The position numbers were made by a program, and so were the translations under genes. From assembly GCA_900553035.1 (NCBI GenBank), contig USCC01000068.1, positions 1-11,216 on the forward strand: 11,216 nucleotides of DNA. The letters are read 5' to 3'. Under the pieces are notes generated by a model. The model searched no databases and was not told the origin of the DNA. It saw nothing but the letters and a program-made list of their open reading frames with translations. The stretch is from an uncultured Rhodospirillaceae bacterium. GTDB taxonomy: Bacteria > Pseudomonadota > Alphaproteobacteria > CAAGCB01 > CAG-977. This document shows positions 6,473-11,216 of the stretch, piece by piece. Numbering within the stretch: the first letter of the stretch is position 1; the number at the start of each line of letters is the position of its first letter.

Positions 6473-7636
6473 ATGACCCCCTTTATGAAAAAAATCTGCG
6501 GCGCCGTCCTGGTTCTGGCTCTCATCCCCGCATGCCAGAAAAAGAAAGAAGCGCCGTCTCCCCGGAATACTCCTCTGACCGTCACGGCCGTTGAAGTTTC
6601 GCCCCATGAAGTTGACCTTGCCTTTGAATACACCGGAAAAGCGCAGGGCTCCAAGGAAACCGAAGTCCGCGCCCGCGTCGGCGGCATTCTGATGAAACGG
6701 AATTACGTCGAAGGCGCCAAGGTTAAAGAAGGGCAGCTTTTGTTTGAAATCGACCGCGAACCGTACAAAATCGAAATGGAAAAAGCCAAAGCCCAGCTTG
6801 ATCAGCAGAAGGCCCATCTGAAGGCCGCCGAAAAACAGTGGCAGCGTTCAAAAACGCTTGGGGAAAAAGGGTTCGCCAGCAACAAAGCTCAGGATGACGC
6901 CGAAGCCCGCGTGCTTTCCACCCGTGCTTCCATTGCCGCCGCCCGAGCCGCTTTCGAAGATGCGAAACTGAACTATGAATACACACGGGTCACCGCGCCG
7001 ATCAGCGGAATCACCAGCATGGAAGTCCATTCCGAAGGGACGCTGATTTCAACGCTCGGCGATAACAGCCTCCTGACCACGATTACGCAGGTTGATCCGA
7101 TCTATGTCGTCTTTTCGGCTTCTGACAACGAGCTGTTCCGGCTCGCGGACATGATCAAGAAAGGGCTGATTCGCAACCCGCGCGGCAGCGGGGAAATCAG
7201 AGCCAGAGTCCAGTTTGCCGACGGTTCGCTTTACGAAGAAGACGGTATGATCAACTTCGTCAATCCCTCGATTGACCAGGCCACGGGCACACTGAAACTG
7301 CGCGCCACATTTGCCAACCCCGGACAGAAGATCATCCCGGGGCAGTTCCTGCGCGTTACGCTGGAGGGACTGACCCGCGAAAAGGCCTTCACCCTGCCGA
7401 AGGAAGCTGTCCTGCAGGGAGCAAAAGGCTCGTTTGTATATGTCGTTGACAACGCAGGTAAAGTCGCCGTACGTCCGGTCAAAACGGGCTATACGGCCCA
7501 AACGGGTGAATGGATTATTGATGAGGGACTGGAAGAGGGCGACACCGTCATCCTTGACAACTTTGTCAAGCTCCGCGCCGGAATGCCCGTCCGGGTCAGA
7601 CCTCCTGAACCGACCGCTTCTGAAACCGAAGAATAG
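6473..7636 (+). CDS. RND efflux periplasmic adaptor lipoprotein (AcrA/MexA family)
   Basis: This membrane fusion protein links the inner-membrane RND pump to an outer-membrane channel and is needed for drug export. From the ATG at 6473 (TGGAA 6 nt upstream) it has 387 residues, a usual length. MKKICGAVLVLALIPAC is a lipoprotein signal with the acylated cysteine at 21; the proline before the last alanine is slightly unusual. Residues about 60-95 and 168-200 form the lipoyl/barrel-sandwich halves (RARVGGIL, VKEGQLLFEID, YTRVTAPISGI). Residues about 98-168 are the alpha-helical coiled-coil hairpin, rich in A, K, E and Q. The beta-barrel and membrane-proximal domains follow (VDPIYVVFSASD, TGTLKLRATF, IIPGQFLRV). 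In-frame starts exist at 6419 (TTG), 6461 and 6485; the first would put 22 residues before the signal peptide. The pump gene follows after 9 nt. Confidence 0.95.
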   Translation: MTPFMKKICGAVLVLALIPACQKKKEAPSPRNTPLTVTAVEVSPHEVDLAFEYTGKAQGSKETEVRARVGGILMKRNYVEGAKVKEGQLLFEIDREPYKIEMEKAKAQLDQQKAHLKAAEKQWQRSKTLGEKGFASNKAQDDAEARVLSTRASIAAARAAFEDAKLNYEYTRVTAPISGITSMEVHSEGTLISTLGDNSLLTTITQVDPIYVVFSASDNELFRLADMIKKGLIRNPRGSGEIRARVQFADGSLYEEDGMINFVNPSIDQATGTLKLRATFANPGQKIIPGQFLRVTLEGLTREKAFTLPKEAVLQGAKGSFVYVVDNAGKVAVRPVKTGYTAQTGEWIIDEGLEEGDTVILDNFVKLRAGMPVRVRPPEPTASETEE

Positions 7637-7645
7637 GAATACGCC

Positions 7646-10600
7646 ATGTTTTCAAAATTCTTCATTCAGCGCCCCATCTTCGCGACCGTGCTTTCCCTGA
7701 TCATCGTGATCGCCGGTCTTGTATCCATGAAAGTCCTTCCGGTCGAACAATATCCGAACATTGTTTCACCGGAAATTCAGATTACGGCGGTTTATCCCGG
7801 AGCAACGGCAGACGTCCTGGCCGATACGGTGGCCGCGCCGCTGGAACAGGCGATCAACGGCGTCAAGAACATGATTTACATGTATTCGACGGCAACGGCC
7901 AGCGGCTATCTGACCGTCGGCGCGGTTTTTGAAATCGGCACCGACCCGAACCAGGCGACAATCGACGTCAATAACAAAGTCCAGAGCGCCATGTCGAACC
8001 TGCCTTCCGAAGTCACCAAGCAGGGCGTGACCGTGCAGGAAAAATCAAATAACATCCTGCAGATTGTGGCCATGAAGTCAACCTCGGAACAGTATGACAC
8101 CGTTTATGTCAGCAACTATGCCCTTCTGAACATTCTGGATGAAATCAAGCGCATCCGGGGCGTCGGCGACGCCTCTTTGTTTGCGACGCAGGACTATTCC
8201 ATGCGCATCTGGCTTAATCCGGAAAAACTGGCGGCGCACGGGCTGACCTCGGTTGACGTCATCTCGGCGGTGCAGGAACAGAATTCTCAGTTTGCGGCCG
8301 GCAAATTCGGCGAAGAACCGATGCGCGAAGACACACCGTACACGTACAGCGTCAATACAAAAGGTCGGCTGGTGGATGAAGAGGAATTCGGCAACATCAT
8401 CCTGAAAACGAACCGAGATAACGCAGTTCTGCGCCTGAAAGACGTCGCGCGCATAGAGCTGGGATCGCAGGACTACAGCGTTTCTTCAAAATTCAACGGC
8501 GAAGAGGCCGTCGCCTTTGCCATTTACCTGCAATCCGGAGCAAACGCTCTGGAAGTCTCGCGTCAGGTGCGGGAAACAATGGAACGCCTTTCCGCAAATT
8601 TCCCGGACGGCATTACGTACTCAATACCGTATGACACGACCATTTTCGTCAATGTCTCCATCAATGAAGTGATTCATACGTTTTTTGAAGCCGTTATCCT
8701 GGTCATTCTGGTTGTTTACCTTTTTCTGCAGAATTTCCGTGCGACGCTGATTCCGATTCTGGCGGTTCCGGTCTCGATTATCGGCGCGTTTGCGGGAATG
8801 TATGCGCTTGGCTTTTCAATCAACCTTCTGACGCTTTTCGGATTGATTTTGGCCATCGGCATCGTGGTTGACGACGCGATCATCGTTCTGGAAAACGTGG
8901 AACGCCTGATGAGCGAAGAACACCTGACAGCCCGCGAAGCCGCCATTAAAGCCATGCGGGAAGTGTCCGGTCCGGTGGTCGCCGTCGCGCTGGTGCTGTC
9001 ATCGGTATTTCTGCCCATTGCCTTTCTGGGCGGCATGACCGGTGTGATGTACAAACAGTTTTCCGTCACAATCGCCGTGTCCGTTTTAATTTCCGCCTTT
9101 GTCGCCCTGTCTCTGACGCCGTCTTTGTGCGCTCTGCTGATCAAGGATCATCCCAAAAAGCCCGGCGGTTTTTTCAAGGCGTTCAACCTGTTTTTTGAAA
9201 AACTGACAAACGGCTATGTTTCCATGGTGCGTTATTTCCTGCGCCACCGTTTTCAGGCCCTTTTTGTTTTTGCTCTGATTGTCGCGTCCATTATCGGGCT
9301 GTTTAAAATCCTTCCGGGCGGGCTGGTTCCGAACGAAGACCAGGGCAACCTGCTTATTTCGTATCAGATGCCGCGCGCGTCTTCCCTTCCCCGCACCGAA
9401 GCGTTTACGGACAAAGTCTCGGCTCTTGTGGGCAAAGACCCGAACGTAACCGACGTCCTGACGATTAACGGCTTTGACATGCTTTCATCGTCGCAGTCGA
9501 CCTATTCAGGCATCAGCTTTGTCATTCTCAAGGATTGGGAGCAACGCAAAACCCCGGAGCAAAGCGCCGACGCACTGGTTAAAAAGTTCACGGCCGAGGG
9601 AATGTCGTTCCCCGACGGCATCGGTTTTGCCTTTTCAATGCCCCCGATCATGGGGATGAGCACGACCGGCGGCTTTGAAGCCTATATCCAGAACAAGTCC
9701 GGAAAGACGTATGACGAGCTGATGAACAAAACGAACGAATTCCTGGCCGAGGCATCCGGAAGCCCTGTCCTGTCGGGTGTCCGGACGACATTTTCGACGG
9801 CCACACCGCAGTACCGCATTAATCTGGACCGGGAAAAGACGCGGGCAATGAATATCCCCATTAATTCGGTTTACACGGTGATGCAGTCGACATTCGGTAG
9901 CCTGTACGTCAACGACTTCACCTATTTCGGCCGCAATTTCCGCGTCACTCTGCAGTCGGAAGCTGATTTCCGCCGTTCGCCGGACGACCTGCACTATGTA
10001 TACGTCAGATCAAACGCCGGCGCCATGGTGCCGCTTGATACGCTGGTGTCTGTTGAACGTATCGCGGGTCCGGAACTGATCAACCGCTTCAACATCTTCC
10101 CGGCCGCGAAAGTTCTGGGTGATCCGGCGCCGGGCTACAGCTCGGGTCAGGCGATTGCCGAAATGGAGCGTATCGCGGACAACGTTCTGGGCACGGATTA
10201 CGCGCTGTCCTGGATTGGTTCGGCTTATCAGGAAAAGCTGGCCGGCGGATCCAGTACACAGGCGTTTGTTTTCGGTCTGATTATGGTTTTCCTGATTCTG
10301 TCGGCGCAGTATGAAAAATGGTCTTTGCCGTTTGTCGTTCTGCTGTCCGTTCCGTTTGCGATTGCCGGCGCTTTGTTGGCGACATGGGCGCGCGGCCTGG
10401 CCAACGATCTGTATTTCCAGGTCGGGCTGGTCACCCTGATCGGCCTGGCGGCGAAAAACGCGATTCTGATTGTGGAATTTGCCGTCATCAAGGCGGACGA
10501 AGGCCTCTCTTACGCCGAAGCCGCGGTAGAAGCTGCGAAACTCCGTTTCCGTCCGATCGTGATGACTTCTCTGGCATTTACGTTTGGCGTCATGCCTCTG

Positions 10601-10753
10601 GCCCTTTCGACAGGGGCCGGTTCGGGCAGCCGTCACGCCATCGGTACGGGCATGATCGGCGGGATGATTTTCTCGACCTTCATCGCAACGATTTTCGTTC
10701 CCATGATGTACGCCATTATCAGCGAAACGTTCGACCGGAAAAAAGAAGGATAA
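7646..10753 (+). CDS. RND multidrug efflux pump, HAE1 family (AcrB/MexB type)
   Basis: This is the trimeric inner-membrane proton antiporter of a tripartite drug efflux system, exporting hydrophobic and amphiphilic compounds. Its 1035 residues are the usual length. TM1 follows FIQRPIFATVLSLIIVIAGL. The first periplasmic porter loop covers about 30-335. TM2-TM6 lie at about 340-500, with the proton-relay pair D409-D410 in GIVVDDAIIVLENVER (TM4). TM7 is at about 535-555 and the second porter loop about 560-865. TM8-TM12 occupy about 870-1025, with the partner lysine K937 in GLAAKNAILIVEFA (TM10). The proton-translocation residues are intact. AGGAA overlapping the stop codon of the adaptor gene sets the start, so the two genes are one operon. 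No outer-membrane channel gene or TetR-type regulator adjoins it, so the channel is probably encoded elsewhere. Exact substrates cannot be read from the sequence. Confidence 0.97.
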   Translation: MFSKFFIQRPIFATVLSLIIVIAGLVSMKVLPVEQYPNIVSPEIQITAVYPGATADVLADTVAAPLEQAINGVKNMIYMYSTATASGYLTVGAVFEIGTDPNQATIDVNNKVQSAMSNLPSEVTKQGVTVQEKSNNILQIVAMKSTSEQYDTVYVSNYALLNILDEIKRIRGVGDASLFATQDYSMRIWLNPEKLAAHGLTSVDVISAVQEQNSQFAAGKFGEEPMREDTPYTYSVNTKGRLVDEEEFGNIILKTNRDNAVLRLKDVARIELGSQDYSVSSKFNGEEAVAFAIYLQSGANALEVSRQVRETMERLSANFPDGITYSIPYDTTIFVNVSINEVIHTFFEAVILVILVVYLFLQNFRATLIPILAVPVSIIGAFAGMYALGFSINLLTLFGLILAIGIVVDDAIIVLENVERLMSEEHLTAREAAIKAMREVSGPVVAVALVLSSVFLPIAFLGGMTGVMYKQFSVTIAVSVLISAFVALSLTPSLCALLIKDHPKKPGGFFKAFNLFFEKLTNGYVSMVRYFLRHRFQALFVFALIVASIIGLFKILPGGLVPNEDQGNLLISYQMPRASSLPRTEAFTDKVSALVGKDPNVTDVLTINGFDMLSSSQSTYSGISFVILKDWEQRKTPEQSADALVKKFTAEGMSFPDGIGFAFSMPPIMGMSTTGGFEAYIQNKSGKTYDELMNKTNEFLAEASGSPVLSGVRTTFSTATPQYRINLDREKTRAMNIPINSVYTVMQSTFGSLYVNDFTYFGRNFRVTLQSEADFRRSPDDLHYVYVRSNAGAMVPLDTLVSVERIAGPELINRFNIFPAAKVLGDPAPGYSSGQAIAEMERIADNVLGTDYALSWIGSAYQEKLAGGSSTQAFVFGLIMVFLILSAQYEKWSLPFVVLLSVPFAIAGALLATWARGLANDLYFQVGLVTLIGLAAKNAILIVEFAVIKADEGLSYAEAAVEAAKLRFRPIVMTSLAFTFGVMPLALSTGAGSGSRHAIGTGMIGGMIFSTFIATIFVPMMYAIISETFDRKKEG

Positions 10754-10772
10754 GACCTTTCGGACACTTTTC

Positions 10773-10805
10773 CGCCCCTTTCGGCCCGCAAAGCCGGAAG
10801 GGGCG
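10773..10805 (+). terminator. Terminator hairpin after the efflux operon
   Basis: The arms CGCCCCTTTCGGC (10773-10785) and GCCGGAAGGGGCG (10793-10805) pair over 13 bp with one G-U pair and a 7-nt loop. The following TTCTGTTATT is a weak T tract. It lies 20 nt after the pump stop codon and between two convergent genes. The minus strand has no T run after the stem. Confidence 0.7.
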
Positions 10806-10827
10806 TTCTGTTATTCCGAGACCCTTT

Positions 10828-11216
10828 TCAAAGCCAGAGCCAGTTCATGAAAAGAGGAACCTGCCGCGCCCAGTCGGCTTCGCAATGGCCACCGCCTTCC
10901 TGCCGGAACAGATAGGGCTGAACGCCTTTTCTGTAAAGACGGTCGTTCATGGAACGATTGCAGGATGTCATAATCGCCTTTCCCTTTGCCGAACGGGTTT
11001 CATTGCTTCCCCAACTGAGAAACACTTTCGTATCCGGATTGAAATCTTGTTCGGCAATGGCTTCGCGCAGCTCCTTTCTGCAGAAAGAAATGGCCGACGA
11101 AACGCAGGCCGCTTTGGAAAAAACGCCATTGAACCGGATGGCCGCGTACAAAGCCATCAGACCGCCCATGCTGCTGCCGCCAATGGCCGTGTTGGCGCGG
11201 CCAGGCAGGGTGGGGT
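10828..11216 (-). CDS. Alpha/beta-hydrolase esterase, partial (5' end outside window)
   Basis: The frame is open to the window edge, so 129 C-terminal residues are seen and the true start is beyond 11216. The nucleophile motif AIGGSSMGG (GxSxG form) is followed by LMALYAAIRF, and near the end GGGHCEADWARQVPLFMNWLW gives the catalytic histidine with the H-x-E-x-x-W pattern. Together these fit the putative esterase family (PF00756), which includes the Fes/IroE siderophore esterases and S-formylglutathione hydrolase. A FLSWGSNE segment lies where the family usually has its strand-turn before the acid region. A methionine within the motif (11169) is not the start, because it would cut off the serine. 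It is convergent with the efflux operon and shares no obvious role with it. The substrate is unknown. Confidence 0.85.
   Translation of the reverse strand, partial: PTLPGRANTAIGGSSMGGLMALYAAIRFNGVFSKAACVSSAISFCRKELREAIAEQDFNPDTKVFLSWGSNETRSAKGKAIMTSCNRSMNDRLYRKGVQPYLFRQEGGGHCEADWARQVPLFMNWLWL

Overview
The window comes from a Gram-negative bacterium, since it encodes a lipoprotein periplasmic adaptor and an inner-membrane RND drug pump. The neisserial-style compact Cas9 and coding regions of roughly 50% GC fit Pseudomonadota, perhaps an alphaproteobacterium, but no 16S or other strong marker is present and the taxonomic guess is weak.

Positions 1-6240 hold a complete type II-C CRISPR-Cas locus. 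A CRISPR array of 26 repeats (36 nt) and 25 spacers lies at 53-1736. A hairpin terminator at 1744-1774 follows, then cas2, cas1 and cas9 on the minus strand (1793-6050). A plus-strand tracrRNA sits at about 6141-6237, divergent from cas9. There is no csn2 or cas4, which defines subtype II-C. The tracrRNA anti-repeat pairs with the first 22 nt of the repeat as read on the plus strand. The crRNAs are therefore made from the plus strand, convergent with the cas operon, and both transcripts meet at the same terminator. Every repeat ends in an extended -10 promoter (TGCTATACT), the arrangement known from Neisseria and Campylobacter in which each repeat starts its own crRNA. Cas9 has 1010 residues with intact RuvC and HNH residues. 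Its C-terminus is recognisably like Neisseria meningitidis Cas9 but differs at residues that read the PAM there.

Positions 6051-6472 are intergenic. They hold the divergent cas9 and tracrRNA promoters, the tracrRNA itself, a short GC-rich island with a possible 26-codon minus-strand ORF, and an AT-rich stretch with a candidate promoter for the pump operon.

Positions 6473-10753 are a two-gene efflux operon: a periplasmic adaptor lipoprotein and a hydrophobe/amphiphile exporter of the RND superfamily (AcrB/MexB type). No outer-membrane channel or regulator gene is seen with them. After a hairpin at 10773-10805, a convergent minus-strand gene for an alpha/beta-hydrolase esterase runs off the right edge.

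The points most worth a second look are the Cas9 with altered PAM-contact positions and its compact tracrRNA, two adjacent spacers that differ by one base in the expected seed, and an array polarity in which the old degenerate repeat is at the 5' end of crRNA transcription.
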